Assembly: GCF_020523965.1 (NCBI RefSeq)
Contig: NZ_JAJAPX010000001.1
Coordinates: 992,001 to 1,056,000 of the forward strand
Reading direction: 5' to 3'
Source: Neotamlana sargassicola
Lineage (GTDB): Bacteria > Bacteroidota > Bacteroidia > Flavobacteriales > Flavobacteriaceae
DNA length: 64,000 nt
Both the position numbers and the translations under genes were made by a program. Below are positions 35,130 through 45,785 of this stretch, in pieces; the first letter of the stretch is position 1; the number at the start of each line of letters is the position of its first letter. The notes under the pieces were generated by a model. The model was not told the origin of the DNA. It worked only from the letters and a program-made list of their open reading frames with translations, and did not search any database.

Positions 35130-35480
35130 ATGCAAATACAAGTAGTAAAATCTAAAATTCATAGAGTAAAATGCACTGGTGCAGAACTCAACTATATTGG
35201 TAGTATAACTATTGATGAAGACTTAATGGATGCAGCTAATATAATACAAGGAGAAAAGGTTCAAATTGTAAATAATAACAATGGCGAGCGTTTAGAAACT
35301 TATTGTATTCCAGGGCCTCGAAACAGTGGCGAAATTACATTAAATGGTGCGGCAGCCAGAAAAGTAGCCTTAGGCGATACTTTAATTTTAATTACCTACG
35401 CATTTATGGAAATTGAAGAAGCTAAAACCTTTAAACCGGCCTTAGTTTTTCCAGACGAAGCCACCAATTTGCTGAAATAA
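35130..35480 (+). CDS. panD: Aspartate 1-decarboxylase (pyruvoyl enzyme precursor)
   Basis: Makes beta-alanine from aspartate. 116 residues, the usual size. The self-cleavage site is intact: Gly24-Ser25 in NYIGSITID, with Ser25 becoming the pyruvoyl group. The segment [17 protein letters not shown] is also typical. It needs no signal or cofactor site. It is co-transcribed with panC, whose product uses its beta-alanine. The six-base gap to the next membrane-protein gene suggests the operon continues. Confidence 0.98.
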   Translation: MQIQVVKSKIHRVKCTGAELNYIGSITIDEDLMDAANIIQGEKVQIVNNNNGERLETYCIPGPRNSGEITLNGAAARKVALGDTLILITYAFMEIEEAKTFKPALVFPDEATNLLK

Positions 35481-35486
35481 TTTCTT

Positions 35487-36455
35487 TTGAAATTCAACAT
35501 AAAAAATAGTTTAAAAATTATACTCCCATTATTATTGGGAGTTTTTTTAGTTTGGTATTCGTTGTCTCGAATTTCGATTGAAGAATTAATACGATATTTT
35601 AAAAAAGCCGATTACGCGTTTATTTTTTTAGGAATGGTATTGGGCTTGTTAAGTCATTTATCTAGGGCATATCGTTGGCGTTTTCAGCTAGAACCAATGG
35701 GGTATAAAGTTAAATTAGGAAATAGTGTTATGGCTGTTTTTGCTACCTATTTAATAAATTATACCATACCAAGAGCTGGTGAGGTGGCTCGTGCTTCTAT
35801 TTTAACAAATTACGAAAACGTACCTTTCGAAAAAGGTATTGGTACTATTGTTGCCGAACGGGTTGCCGACATGGTAGTTATGTTAAGTATTATTGCCATT
35901 ACTTTAATGCTCGAATTCGATTTTATTTATGGGTTTTTAATCGAAAAATTTAATCCTTTAAAATTGATTATAGCAGCTTTTGGAGGTCTGGTATTTTTGG
36001 GGGTAATTGTTTGGCTAATAAACAAAAGTAAATCTACATTTGCTTTAAAGGTTAAAGGCTTTTTAATTGGCCTTATAGAAGGTGTTTTAAGTATTTTTAA
36101 AATGAAGAAAAAATGGGCATTTATAGGGCATACGCTTTTTATTTGGCTCATGTATTTACTCATGTTTTATGTAACCTCGTTTGCTTTACCCGAAACAAGT
36201 AATTTACCCATTGCAGCACTTTTAATAGCTTTTATTGCTGCTAGTTTTAGTATCGCTGCTACAAATGGCGGTATTGGTTCGTATCCAGAGGCCATAGTTT
36301 TAGCTTTTTCATTATTTAGTATTGCAGAAGATCCTAGTAGAGCTTTTGGTTGGATTATGTGGGCATCGCAAACCTTTGCAATCATAGTTTTAGGAGGCTT
36401 TTCGTTAGTTTATTTACCTATTTTTAATAGAAAAAACACTAAAACTAAGATTTAA
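35487..36455 (+). CDS. Lysylphosphatidylglycerol-synthase-type transmembrane protein (UPF0104 family)
   Basis: 322-residue inner-membrane protein with about eight helices. Family motifs: NYTIPRAGEVARASIL (compare IPGGVGGDAYKVYI in the paralogue at 17600) and ATNGGIGSYPEAIVLAFSLF near the C-terminus. It is the membrane part only, with no lysyl-transfer domain. TTG start at 35487 right after panD; this gives a normal N-terminus (KFNIKNSLKIILPLLLGVF). A role in moving a lipid-linked compound is possible. Its place in a pantothenate operon seems to reflect conserved gene order more than pathway. Confidence 0.85.
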   Translation: MKFNIKNSLKIILPLLLGVFLVWYSLSRISIEELIRYFKKADYAFIFLGMVLGLLSHLSRAYRWRFQLEPMGYKVKLGNSVMAVFATYLINYTIPRAGEVARASILTNYENVPFEKGIGTIVAERVADMVVMLSIIAITLMLEFDFIYGFLIEKFNPLKLIIAAFGGLVFLGVIVWLINKSKSTFALKVKGFLIGLIEGVLSIFKMKKKWAFIGHTLFIWLMYLLMFYVTSFALPETSNLPIAALLIAFIAASFSIAATNGGIGSYPEAIVLAFSLFSIAEDPSRAFGWIMWASQTFAIIVLGGFSLVYLPIFNRKNTKTKI

Positions 36456-36519
36456 ATCTGGTTTTCCGAGCTATATTAATTTTTAGTAACTTGCATTTTA
36501 AATCTCAAATCTTTAAAAA

Positions 36520-37671
36520 ATGAATAAAAATACGTTTTTCTTTTTGTTCTTTATCTGCTCAATAATATATGTTGAAGCTCAAGTAAAATACGAAATTTTT
36601 CAATCGGAAAAATTGCGAGATAAGCGCGAATTAAAAATACAATTACCGCGCGGTTACAATCCCGATAGTAATAAAACCTATCCGTTATTTTTAGTTTTAG
36701 ATGGCGATTATATGTTTGAAGCCGTAGCTGGAAACACCGATTATTTTTCCTATTGGGAAGATATGCCAGATGCCTTAGTAGTTGGTTTAAATCAATCTGG
36801 AACACGTTTCGATGATTGTATGTATTCACAAATGAGTTCTCTGCCTTCTGAAACTGGTGCTGTGTTTTTCGAGTTTTTAGGTATGGAACTAATTCCATAT
36901 TTAGAGCGTAATTTTAATGCAGGAACTTTTAGAGTGGCTGTAGGGCATGGTAGTACAGCAAATTTTATAAACTATTATTTGTTAAAACCGAATCCTATTT
37001 TTCAAGGTTATATATCCATAAGTCCAGAATTAGCACCTAATATGTTAAATTATATTCCTGAAGTATTAGGAAAAACAGAATCTAAAATCTTTTATTATTT
37101 AGCTAATACCAAAGAGGATATTGGAAGTATAGTGGAAATGACAAACGCTTTAAATACCGATTTACAAAGTGTGAGTAACCCGAATGTAAATTATAAATTC
37201 GATAGTTTTGAAGTGACTTCGCATTATGGGGTGCCAACACATGCCATCCCCAGTGCTATTGAAAATATGTTTAAGGTATTTCAGCCAATTTCTAGAAAGG
37301 AGTACAAAGAAGTTATTGTGGAGTTAGATGATTCTCCGGTTACTTATCTTGAAGATAAATACAAAACCATTTACGATTTGTACGGTATTAGAAAAGAAAT
37401 TTTAGTTAACGATTTTAAAGCTATATCTGCAGCTATAGAAAAAAATGAGTTGTTTGAAGATTACGACAGGTTAAGTAAACTAGCAAAAAAAGACTACCCA
37501 GAATCTTTATTAGGAGGTTATTACGAAGGACGCTTTTTAGAAGAAACAGGAAAACCTAAAAAAGCCTTAAAAGCTTATCAGGCCGCATTCGATCTTGAAG
37601 AAATTGCAGGAATTACGAAAGACGATGTGTTAATTCGAGTAGAAACTATAAAAGAGGACTTCGGACTTTAA
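36520..37671 (+). CDS. Esterase-D-like alpha/beta hydrolase, nucleophile motif altered
   Basis: 383 residues with a signal peptide (about 1-20, ending YVEAQ), so periplasmic or outer-membrane facing. The N-terminal ~280 residues follow the enterochelin-esterase/esterase D fold (LKIQLPRGYNPDSNKTYPLF; LVLDGDYMFEAVAG; ALVVGLNQSGTRFDD). The nucleophile elbow, usually GHSxGG, reads VGHGSTANF, so Ser is not at its normal place. A His remains in SHYGVPTHAIP. It may be inactive or use Ser one position along. A TPR-like segment closes the protein (GRFLEETGKPKKALKAYQAA). Its stop codon overlaps the radA start by one base. Confidence 0.8.
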   Translation: MNKNTFFFLFFICSIIYVEAQVKYEIFQSEKLRDKRELKIQLPRGYNPDSNKTYPLFLVLDGDYMFEAVAGNTDYFSYWEDMPDALVVGLNQSGTRFDDCMYSQMSSLPSETGAVFFEFLGMELIPYLERNFNAGTFRVAVGHGSTANFINYYLLKPNPIFQGYISISPELAPNMLNYIPEVLGKTESKIFYYLANTKEDIGSIVEMTNALNTDLQSVSNPNVNYKFDSFEVTSHYGVPTHAIPSAIENMFKVFQPISRKEYKEVIVELDDSPVTYLEDKYKTIYDLYGIRKEILVNDFKAISAAIEKNELFEDYDRLSKLAKKDYPESLLGGYYEGRFLEETGKPKKALKAYQAAFDLEEIAGITKDDVLIRVETIKEDFGL

Positions 37672-39035
37672 TGGCAAAAGTTAAAACTAGTTTTTTTTGT
37701 CAGAGCTGTGGAACGCAATATTCCAAATGGCAAGGGCAATGTAATGCGTGTAAACAATGGAATACCATTGTTGAAGAAGTTATACAAAAACCAGAAAAAA
37801 ACGATTGGAAAACAACGCCTTCAACAAACTTAAAAAAAGCATCTGTTCCATTACGAATTAACGAAATTAATTCGGCTAAAGAAACGCGATTAAACACAAT
37901 AGATAGTGAGTTTAATAGAGTATTAGGTGGAGGGATTGTTCCTGGTTCTGTAATATTATTGGGAGGCGAACCAGGTATTGGTAAAAGTACCTTATTGCTA
38001 CAAATATCATTACAGTTGCCTTATAAAACTTTATATGTTTCTGGTGAAGAAAGCCAAAAACAAATAAAAATGCGTGCCGAACGCATAAAACCCGATAGTG
38101 AAAATTGTTTTGTGTTAACCGAAACCAAAACCCAAAATATTTTTAAGCAAGTTGAAGCCTTACAGCCCGATGTTGTTATAATAGATAGTATACAAACTTT
38201 ACATAGCGATTATATCGAGTCGTCGTCGGGTAGTATTTCGCAAATAAAAGAATGTACTTCAGAGTTAATTAAGTTCGCTAAAGAAACAGCAACACCAGTA
38301 ATTTTAATTGGCCATATTACAAAGGATGGTAATATTGCAGGACCAAAAATTTTAGAGCATATGGTCGATACCGTTTTGCAATTTGAAGGCGACCGTAATC
38401 ATGTATTCAGAATTTTGCGGGCTCACAAAAACCGTTTTGGGTCTACCAACGAAATTGGTATCTACGAAATGCAAGGTAGTGGGTTGCGAGAAGTTACCAA
38501 TCCCTCAGAGATTTTAATTTCAAAAAAAGATGAAGACCTTTCGGGTAATGCCATTGCTGCAACTTTAGAAGGTATGCGACCTTTAATGATAGAAGTACAA
38601 GCACTTGTAAGTACAGCAGTTTATGGTACGCCACAACGTAGTGCCACAGGTTTTAATGCCAAACGTTTAAATATGCTTCTAGCTGTGTTAGAAAAACGTG
38701 CAGGTTTCCGTTTAGGGGCTAAAGATGTATTTTTAAATATTACAGGAGGTATTACGGTTGATGACCCCGCTATCGATTTGGCAGTTGTAGCTTCAATACT
38801 ATCTTCAAACGAAGATGAACCTCTACCAAAAGATGTTTGTTTCGCAGGCGAAGTTGGCTTATCTGGAGAAATTCGTCCTGTGCAACGTGTAGAGCAACGT
38901 ATTTTAGAAGCCGAAAAGTTAGGCTTTTCTACTATTTATGTATCTAAATACAATAAAATCACACTTAAAACTACGGCAATAAAGGTTAATTTACTTTCTA
39001 AAATTGAAGATTTTGTAGTGCAATTAATACAATAA
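37671..39035 (+). CDS. radA: DNA repair protein RadA (Sms)
   Basis: RecA-like branch-migration ATPase for recombination intermediates, 454 residues. N-terminal C4 zinc finger (CQSCGTQYSKWQGQCNAC), Walker A GGEPGIGKSTLL, the RadA-specific KNRFGSTNEIG motif, and a C-terminal Lon-protease-like domain (ITGGITVDDPAIDLAVVASI; CFAGEVGLSGEIRPV). All functional motifs are present. It is last in the run that begins with panC and is coupled to the esterase-like gene by ATGA-type overlap. A 288-base gap then leads to the giant-protein array. Confidence 0.98.
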   Translation: MAKVKTSFFCQSCGTQYSKWQGQCNACKQWNTIVEEVIQKPEKNDWKTTPSTNLKKASVPLRINEINSAKETRLNTIDSEFNRVLGGGIVPGSVILLGGEPGIGKSTLLLQISLQLPYKTLYVSGEESQKQIKMRAERIKPDSENCFVLTETKTQNIFKQVEALQPDVVIIDSIQTLHSDYIESSSGSISQIKECTSELIKFAKETATPVILIGHITKDGNIAGPKILEHMVDTVLQFEGDRNHVFRILRAHKNRFGSTNEIGIYEMQGSGLREVTNPSEILISKKDEDLSGNAIAATLEGMRPLMIEVQALVSTAVYGTPQRSATGFNAKRLNMLLAVLEKRAGFRLGAKDVFLNITGGITVDDPAIDLAVVASILSSNEDEPLPKDVCFAGEVGLSGEIRPVQRVEQRILEAEKLGFSTIYVSKYNKITLKTTAIKVNLLSKIEDFVVQLIQ

Positions 39036-39166
39036 CACTAAATTATTTCGATTTTTTAAAAAAACTGCATTTTACCGAAAAAAAATAACCTTATATCGAT
39101 ATTTTGTTAGGTAATACCATTTTTTTTAACTAATATTGTGATGAATTTTATTGTTTTATAAAAAAT

Positions 39167-39174
39167 TATATTTG
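39167..39174 (+). promoter_or_regulatory. -7 box upstream of the first giant surface-protein gene
   Basis: TATATTTG, an exact TAnnTTTG, in the 288-base gap after radA. It implies a ~140-base leader before the ATG at 39324. Otherwise this gap is AT-rich with nothing recognisable. Confidence 0.4.
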
Positions 39175-39323
39175 AAAATATTCTTCCCTCAGCTCATTTT
39201 CAACTAATAGTTTGCAGTTTTTTTAGGTTAAAAAAGGTAATTATTTATTGCCAAAAGCTACTTATTAATGTAGACGATATAAAATTTTGAAGTTCTATTT
39301 TGATATCCCAAATCTATCAAAAA

Positions 39324-42300
39324 ATGACACAAAAGCTACTATTTTGCACCTTTATTGCGTGCCTTATGTTTAATGGATTAGTCTGCCAAACAAATGCGCC
39401 GAGTATACAAACAGGTGTAGATTTTAGGTGGAGCGATACACAAAACGATCGCAGAGATCCTGCGACAATTCAAAGTATTGTTGTAAATAATTTGGTTTAT
39501 GACACATACAATATTCCCTCTAGCTACGAACTAACACAGCTAGGTGTCGATGGTCATGCCGTAAATTCTATTAAAAATAATGGAACTAATATTGAAACAA
39601 CTAGTGCTAGTGCTAGTTGGAACGACTCAGCATTATCTGCATATCAAGATCTAAATTTAAACCATTATTTTATTTCTAACGGAAATGGAGATAATATTTG
39701 CGACGATTTTTCTGCGGCTTCTACAACCACAAATGCTCAAAAGCAAACGTTAACTTATGAGCCTGGTATTACAGCCAGTTCAAGTAGTATTTTGGCTATT
39801 ACAGAGCGTAGTGCTAATAATTGTTATTATGTAGAACTTTTTGGGACACTCTCAGGAAGTACCGTAGTACAATCGCTTGGTAAAACCTTTGTTAATCAAA
39901 CAACAACTGAATGGGGTTTTGGTGGCACTGGTGCAGGTAGTGGTGATATGGGAACACCGGGATCGGTAAATCCGCCATCTACAGGGTCAGATTATTGGTT
40001 AAGCGATCGCGTTACAGAAAATAGAGGAACCATCGGTATTGCTCTTTTTTATTTAGATGACATCGCTCCAATTGGATCGACCATTGCAAATGTGGTGCTA
40101 ACTGGTGCAACCAGCGATCACGGAGATGGCAAGGTTTTTATACTAACAATAAATGATAATGATGAAGATGGCTATAGTGATATTGATGATTTAGATGATG
40201 ATAACGACGGTATTACCGATGTGAATGAAGGGTTATCTTGTGGTTCTAATTATTTAAACTGGGATGGAGCAAGTTTGGGTAGCCCACTTACACAAACAAT
40301 TTTTAATCCTTCTACAGGAAATTTTGTGGATGTAACCTTTGAAGTTTTGGTAGATGACACTTCTCACCCTATTGGCTATACAACCAATACAAGCCCAGCG
40401 ACAAATTTAGGTGATGTTGGAGGCATTAATACAGGAGATAAAATACGTATATCAACTTCAGAACCTATCTCACTAACTATAATGTCATCCAATCGTATTA
40501 CTGGTGCTTCTGGCGTTGATGGTTCTTACGATCAAGATGAGGTTCTTTATACATTTAATGATTCTTATGCCTTTACAGATCCTGATGATATCTTTAGAAC
40601 GGTTTCTCAAACTGCCACAGAATTAAGAATAATTCCAAGAAGAGCTGATGACGGCGTTACAGCAACTCCCGAAAATAGATTTAACTGGTCTATTGTATCT
40701 ACAACAGATTTGTTTGAGCTTGAAGTTTTAAGCGGAAACCCGAGAATGAGTATAAAAATAAGGGTTGATGATTGTAGTTATTTAGATTCAGATAATGATG
40801 GTATCCCAGACCATTTCGATACCGATAGTGATAACGATGGTTGTCCAGATGCATTAGAAGGTTCTGCGCCAAATAGTCAAATTAATCATGACGATTTAAA
40901 CGAATATTACGGAATTACAGGAGGTCAAGATTCCAATGGTGTGCCTTCAGCGGCAAGCGGTGGTCAAGGAGTTGGTAGTAGTATAGATAATACGGTGCAA
41001 ACTGCAGAATGTAATACCTGTGATTCTAGCCACGCTGAATACTACGATACCGATGGCGATGGCATTGGTAATGCCTGTGATTTAGATGACGATAACGATG
41101 GTATTTTAGATAGTGTCGAGGACGATTGTAGTAATAGCAGCATTTTCGAAACTACAGGAAATAATACAAGTAGTGCGTTCGAAACATTACCATACGGAAG
41201 AGTAATTAGTGCAACCGATTTAATTTTAGGTTCTGGAATTAATTTTTATCACCAAAGCACCTCGTTTAGATTTACAGGTGCGGGCGAATCAAATTTAAGC
41301 AATGCCATAACTAATAATGATTATATTGAACAAAGCTTTACAACAGCCTCAACCTTTACAACAAATACCATGAATCTCGATAGATTAAGGTTAAGACATG
41401 GAGGCACAAGCGGCAGTTTAGCATATGGTTATCATATTGGGGTTTTAATTTCCGATGATGATTTTGCGACAAGTACCATTTTAAATGCAGATTTTTATTA
41501 TGAGGACGATTATTCCGTAGGCGAAGATGTTAATATTGCAACTAATATTCAGTTTTCATTAGCTGTAAATACAACTTATAAAATTCGATATTATTTTTAT
41601 GCAGGAAACGAAACTACTGAATATTATATTGATGATATCACAGCTTTCGAATTAGCTTGTAATAACGATAACGATGGTGATGGAGTTGTTAACAGTCAGG
41701 ATACAGATAGCGACAACGATGGTTGTCCCGATGCTATAGAGGCTAATTCTAGCAGTTATTTGTTCAACGATTTAAATTTCGATTATAGCATTAATACCTC
41801 AAGTAATCCTATTGATTCAGATTCCGCAAGTGCCACCTATGGAGCACCCAATGGTTCTAATAATGGCATTGGTATTTCTCAAGATTTTACACAACAGTCC
41901 GATGAGTGTGATAGCTGTAATAGCAATAGCTCTTTATTTATAGACACAGATAATGATGGGATTGGTAACAATTGTGATTTAGACGATGATAACGATGGTA
42001 TTTTAGATACGGTTGAATGTGGTAATTCTGCTAATCTTGGTTTAACAGTTTCAGGAACTATTCCTAATTTTATTTTAACAGACGATTCTTCATCAACAAC
42101 TAGTAATACTGTTACTAGAAATGGTGATATTAACGGAAATGGCACAATAGTAAATAATGAAATTGTACGGTTAACTTGGGCTCCGGTTGAGGGTTCAAGT
42201 GGTTTTACTTTTAGCACAACTCAAACCTTTGATAGCGCTATTTCAGGTGTTAAAATTAAACCTAATAATAGTGTAACCCATGTTTCAGATGTTATAATTT

Positions 42301-45300
42301 GGACTATAACTTGGACAGGAGGAATACCTGGGGCTACAGGAACAGCAATTGATAGTAATCCTAAAAATAATACAGCTTATAATATTTATAATCCATCTTC
42401 AACAGCTTCAAATCCTGTTTTTGCAGGTAGTATTGTTACAAATGGTTACAAATTTGTTTCAGATAATGATGGAGATTTATATGAGGCTAAAAATCCTAAT
42501 CTAGAAGGAACTCAAGATGGTAGTTTCTATAACTATGAAATTAATTTGCCAGATAACATTACTTCGGTAACGGTAACAGGGACAATAGAATTAAATGGTG
42601 ATGAAGGTCCTTATGGTTATTCTGCCGAAGCAATGGATGTTGACTATTCTGAAGCGTATTTTTCGGCTAATTGTGATTTAGATTCGGATAGCGATAGTTA
42701 TCCTAACCATTTAGACCTCGACAGCGACAACGACGGTATTCCAGATAATATAGAAGCTCAACCTACGGTAGGTTATGTATTACCCACCTATGGTTACGAT
42801 TTAGATGGAGTAGATAACAATTACACCGGCGGTTTATTATTAGAAGACACCGACAACGATGGCACGCCCGATTACATAGATTTAGACAGTGATAACGATG
42901 GTACGCCCGATATAGAAGAAAACGGTATGGCTAACGCGGTAAGCGGAACCGATACCGATGGTGATGGTTTAGATGATGCTTTCGAGACCAATGGGGTAAA
43001 CGATTCAAGTTTAGATGTAAACGAGTCGATAGAAGATCCAACAGATTTAAGCATACTACCCGATGCCGATGGCGATGTACTTACCACCGGCGATGTAGAT
43101 TACCGCGACGAATTAACGGTACTTTCAGAGGTAGCGACTATCGATTTTGATGGTGTAGACGATTATTTAGATGGCACACCATTTATAACCAATTGGGACA
43201 ATGGTACCATAATGAGTTGGATAAAAATAGAGCACGATAATGATGGTAACCTACCAAATATGTACAGTATAGCAGGGCAAGAAAGTATGCGATTATACAT
43301 TACTAACGGTCGCACACCAGCGTTTTATGTAATAACCCAAGACCAGGTAACCTCATCGAGTAACTATCCATCATCAAATATAAGTGTACAGCCCGATCCA
43401 TTATTAGGCATCAGCTTAAAGAATGATATGTGGTATCATGTTGCAGGCGTTTTTAATTCTTCAGAAGAAACGGTAAAACTATATTTAAACGGCGAATTAG
43501 TTGGCACCACCTCAAGTGGGTATTTAAACTCCGAATTAATCACACAAAATTATGATGGTACACCACATGTTTACTCCACCCGTGAGTTTACAATAGGCCG
43601 TTACCCAACCAATACAAGTGCCTCAGGATTTGGACATTTTAGAGGTAATATAGACGAGGTACGCGTGTTCGACACCGCCTTAACGGCAGAGCAAATTCAA
43701 CAAATGGTTTACCAAGAGATTGAAAATAATGGGGGAGTAATTCAAGGTAGTATAATTCCAAAAGACGTAGAAGATCATAGCTTAGGAAGTAAAGTATCAT
43801 GGTTAAATTTACAAGGTTACTACCCAATGACCAATATCATTAGTGGCACAACCAGCGATTATTCAAGTACAGGTAATAATTTAACCCTACATAATATAAC
43901 CACGGTACAAGAACAAACCGCGCCTATGCCTTACGAAACAACAGCAGCAGGAGATTGGACTAGTACATCAACATGGCTACATGGCACTGTATGGGATATT
44001 ACAGATGTAACAGATTTAAAAGACTGGAGTATCGTTCATATAAAAGATGATATAGAAATAACCGGCTCACATAGCAGTTTAGGATTATTAATCGATTCAG
44101 GTAAGACCTTAACGGTACATGGAGACCATGAGATAAATAACAGTTGGTATTTTGAGTTAAATGGCGATTTAGATTTAGAAGATGATTCACAATTAGTACA
44201 AGGCATTCGCAGCGATTTGGTAACCTCTTCAACGGGCAAGGTGTTACGTCGTCAAGAAGGGACATCCAATGCCTTTAGGTATAATTATTGGAGTTCTCCG
44301 GTAGGGGCTTTAGGCACCACGCCATTAAGCGATAATAATGCAACAAGTAATAATGCTAATAATAGTGCTTTTAACTTAAACATGTTAAAAGATGCAAGTG
44401 GTAATAATTGGACGTTTGTATCTGGATATACCGGAAGTAATAGTATAAGTACGTATTGGTTGTATACCTACAAAAACGGATTAAAGTATTGGGATTGGGC
44501 GCAAATAGGTCCGTCGTCTAATATAGGTACAGGAGTAGGTTATACACAAAAAGGAACAGGTGTATCAGGAGCGACCCAGCAATATATATTTTCAGGTAAG
44601 CCTAATAACGGTACAATAAAAATAGCTGTAAGCGATAGAGGCGGTTCAGGATCCGTGCCAGATGTTTCAAAGACAGAATATTTAGTAGGTAACCCTTATG
44701 CATCAGCCATAGATATTCACCAATTTATAGAGGATAATCAAGGCGTAATCGATGGCACAGTAAGTGTTTGGCAACAATGGGCAGGAAACTCCCATTATTT
44801 AAGTGAATATGAAGGCGGATATGCTCAAATAAACAAATTAGGAAGTATACGAGCGTATCAATTTGTAGGTATATCAGGCGCGAACAATGGTTCGCAAGAC
44901 GGCACGATAGTACCAACTAGGTACATGCCCGTTGGTCAAGGATTTATGGTAGAAGTAATAGCCGATGGAGAGGTTGAGTTTAATAATGGTCAACGCGTGT
45001 TTATAAAAGAGTCTGATGCCGATGGGAGCGAATATAATGGTTCTGTGTTTTCAAAAAGTAGTGATAGTAAAACGGCACAGGCATCAACAGATGGAATGCA
45101 AAAGTTACGTCTAGCTTTAACATCAGTATCTGGACCCAAAACCAATAGAGAGTTGTTGTTAGGATTTAGCGATTATACAAGCGACGATTATGATTATGGA
45201 TACGATGCGAAGTGTACAGCGACCAACAAGAACGATTTATTGTTAGCATTAAATGGTCAGGGTATGACCATGCAAGCCTATGGAGTAATAAGTGCAGAGA

Positions 45301-45785
45301 AGGAGATTCCGTTGCAGTTTAATTCATCGGGCAACAATAGCTTTAAGATCCAGTTAAGCGAACAAATCAATATACCAGCAGATCAGGCAATATATTTACG
45401 CGATAGTACCACCGATGTGTATTTCGATTTAAGCCAAGGCGAAGCATATAGTTTTACTAGTGCACAAGGGAAGTTTAACGAACGTTTTGCGATAGTATTT
45501 CAGAGTAAAGCAGAGACCTTATCAGTAAACGAATCTCAGAGAGAAGCTAATTTTATGTATTACCAAAATAGCACAAACACGTTTTATGTAAAGAAGTTAA
45601 ACGCCCAAGTAAAGAATTTAGCAGTAATCAATATGCGCGGACAACGCGTTATAGAGCAAGAAAATGTTGAGCAATCACGGTTAGAAAATGGTATCGTGCT
45701 GAGTAATATATCAACAGGAGCCTACGTGATTTGTTTACGCACCGATGCTAATGAAGTACTCACTAAAAAAATAGTTGTGAAATGA
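39324..45785 (+). CDS. Giant T9SS-secreted surface protein A (thrombospondin-3 repeats, LamG, type A tail), 2153 aa
   Basis: Start set at ATG 39324, which opens directly into a signal peptide (MTQKLLFCTFIACLMFNGLV); a TTG 24 bases earlier adds only non-family residues. After a ~250-residue head, the protein carries many Ca-binding thrombospondin type 3 repeats (DxDNDGxxD), at about residues 278, 490, 574, 782, 873 and 1118-1230. Globular beta domains lie between them. From ~1124 to the end it is a module shared with protein C: LamG-like domain (~1268-1465), a segment [12 protein letters not shown], a beta-rich part ending [15 protein letters not shown] (~1650), a region [20 protein letters not shown] (~1940), and a type A T9SS tail (last ~85, [17 protein letters not shown]). 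It is probably a cell-surface adhesin or glycan-binding protein; no catalytic motif was seen. Confidence 0.92.
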   Translation: MTQKLLFCTFIACLMFNGLVCQTNAPSIQTGVDFRWSDTQNDRRDPATIQSIVVNNLVYDTYNIPSSYELTQLGVDGHAVNSIKNNGTNIETTSASASWNDSALSAYQDLNLNHYFISNGNGDNICDDFSAASTTTNAQKQTLTYEPGITASSSSILAITERSANNCYYVELFGTLSGSTVVQSLGKTFVNQTTTEWGFGGTGAGSGDMGTPGSVNPPSTGSDYWLSDRVTENRGTIGIALFYLDDIAPIGSTIANVVLTGATSDHGDGKVFILTINDNDEDGYSDIDDLDDDNDGITDVNEGLSCGSNYLNWDGASLGSPLTQTIFNPSTGNFVDVTFEVLVDDTSHPIGYTTNTSPATNLGDVGGINTGDKIRISTSEPISLTIMSSNRITGASGVDGSYDQDEVLYTFNDSYAFTDPDDIFRTVSQTATELRIIPRRADDGVTATPENRFNWSIVSTTDLFELEVLSGNPRMSIKIRVDDCSYLDSDNDGIPDHFDTDSDNDGCPDALEGSAPNSQINHDDLNEYYGITGGQDSNGVPSAASGGQGVGSSIDNTVQTAECNTCDSSHAEYYDTDGDGIGNACDLDDDNDGILDSVEDDCSNSSIFETTGNNTSSAFETLPYGRVISATDLILGSGINFYHQSTSFRFTGAGESNLSNAITNNDYIEQSFTTASTFTTNTMNLDRLRLRHGGTSGSLAYGYHIGVLISDDDFATSTILNADFYYEDDYSVGEDVNIATNIQFSLAVNTTYKIRYYFYAGNETTEYYIDDITAFELACNNDNDGDGVVNSQDTDSDNDGCPDAIEANSSSYLFNDLNFDYSINTSSNPIDSDSASATYGAPNGSNNGIGISQDFTQQSDECDSCNSNSSLFIDTDNDGIGNNCDLDDDNDGILDTVECGNSANLGLTVSGTIPNFILTDDSSSTTSNTVTRNGDINGNGTIVNNEIVRLTWAPVEGSSGFTFSTTQTFDSAISGVKIKPNNSVTHVSDVIIWTITWTGGIPGATGTAIDSNPKNNTAYNIYNPSSTASNPVFAGSIVTNGYKFVSDNDGDLYEAKNPNLEGTQDGSFYNYEINLPDNITSVTVTGTIELNGDEGPYGYSAEAMDVDYSEAYFSANCDLDSDSDSYPNHLDLDSDNDGIPDNIEAQPTVGYVLPTYGYDLDGVDNNYTGGLLLEDTDNDGTPDYIDLDSDNDGTPDIEENGMANAVSGTDTDGDGLDDAFETNGVNDSSLDVNESIEDPTDLSILPDADGDVLTTGDVDYRDELTVLSEVATIDFDGVDDYLDGTPFITNWDNGTIMSWIKIEHDNDGNLPNMYSIAGQESMRLYITNGRTPAFYVITQDQVTSSSNYPSSNISVQPDPLLGISLKNDMWYHVAGVFNSSEETVKLYLNGELVGTTSSGYLNSELITQNYDGTPHVYSTREFTIGRYPTNTSASGFGHFRGNIDEVRVFDTALTAEQIQQMVYQEIENNGGVIQGSIIPKDVEDHSLGSKVSWLNLQGYYPMTNIISGTTSDYSSTGNNLTLHNITTVQEQTAPMPYETTAAGDWTSTSTWLHGTVWDITDVTDLKDWSIVHIKDDIEITGSHSSLGLLIDSGKTLTVHGDHEINNSWYFELNGDLDLEDDSQLVQGIRSDLVTSSTGKVLRRQEGTSNAFRYNYWSSPVGALGTTPLSDNNATSNNANNSAFNLNMLKDASGNNWTFVSGYTGSNSISTYWLYTYKNGLKYWDWAQIGPSSNIGTGVGYTQKGTGVSGATQQYIFSGKPNNGTIKIAVSDRGGSGSVPDVSKTEYLVGNPYASAIDIHQFIEDNQGVIDGTVSVWQQWAGNSHYLSEYEGGYAQINKLGSIRAYQFVGISGANNGSQDGTIVPTRYMPVGQGFMVEVIADGEVEFNNGQRVFIKESDADGSEYNGSVFSKSSDSKTAQASTDGMQKLRLALTSVSGPKTNRELLLGFSDYTSDDYDYGYDAKCTATNKNDLLLALNGQGMTMQAYGVISAEKEIPLQFNSSGNNSFKIQLSEQINIPADQAIYLRDSTTDVYFDLSQGEAYSFTSAQGKFNERFAIVFQSKAETLSVNESQREANFMYYQNSTNTFYVKKLNAQVKNLAVINMRGQRVIEQENVEQSRLENGIVLSNISTGAYVICLRTDANEVLTKKIVVK
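42690..45785 (+). repeat. C-terminal module copy 1 (near-identical to 52893-55988)
   Basis: About 3.09 kb of coding sequence that matches 52893-55988 base for base with scattered substitutions. The offset stays 10203 throughout, so there is no net insertion or deletion. I count about two dozen residue differences over ~1030. Identity begins near the codons for [15 protein letters not shown] and ends at the stop codon; the 3' flanks differ at once. Confidence 0.95.

Noticed and set aside
39300-39323. TTG start for giant gene A at 39300
   Set aside because: The ATG at 39324 leads directly into a standard signal peptide; the eight extra residues disturb it.
42872-43087. Minus-strand frames rich in Ser/Pro/Val opposite the thrombospondin repeats (also 53075-53290)
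   Set aside because: They mirror the repeated Asp/Gly codons on the other strand and occur in both module copies. They have no start context or protein character.
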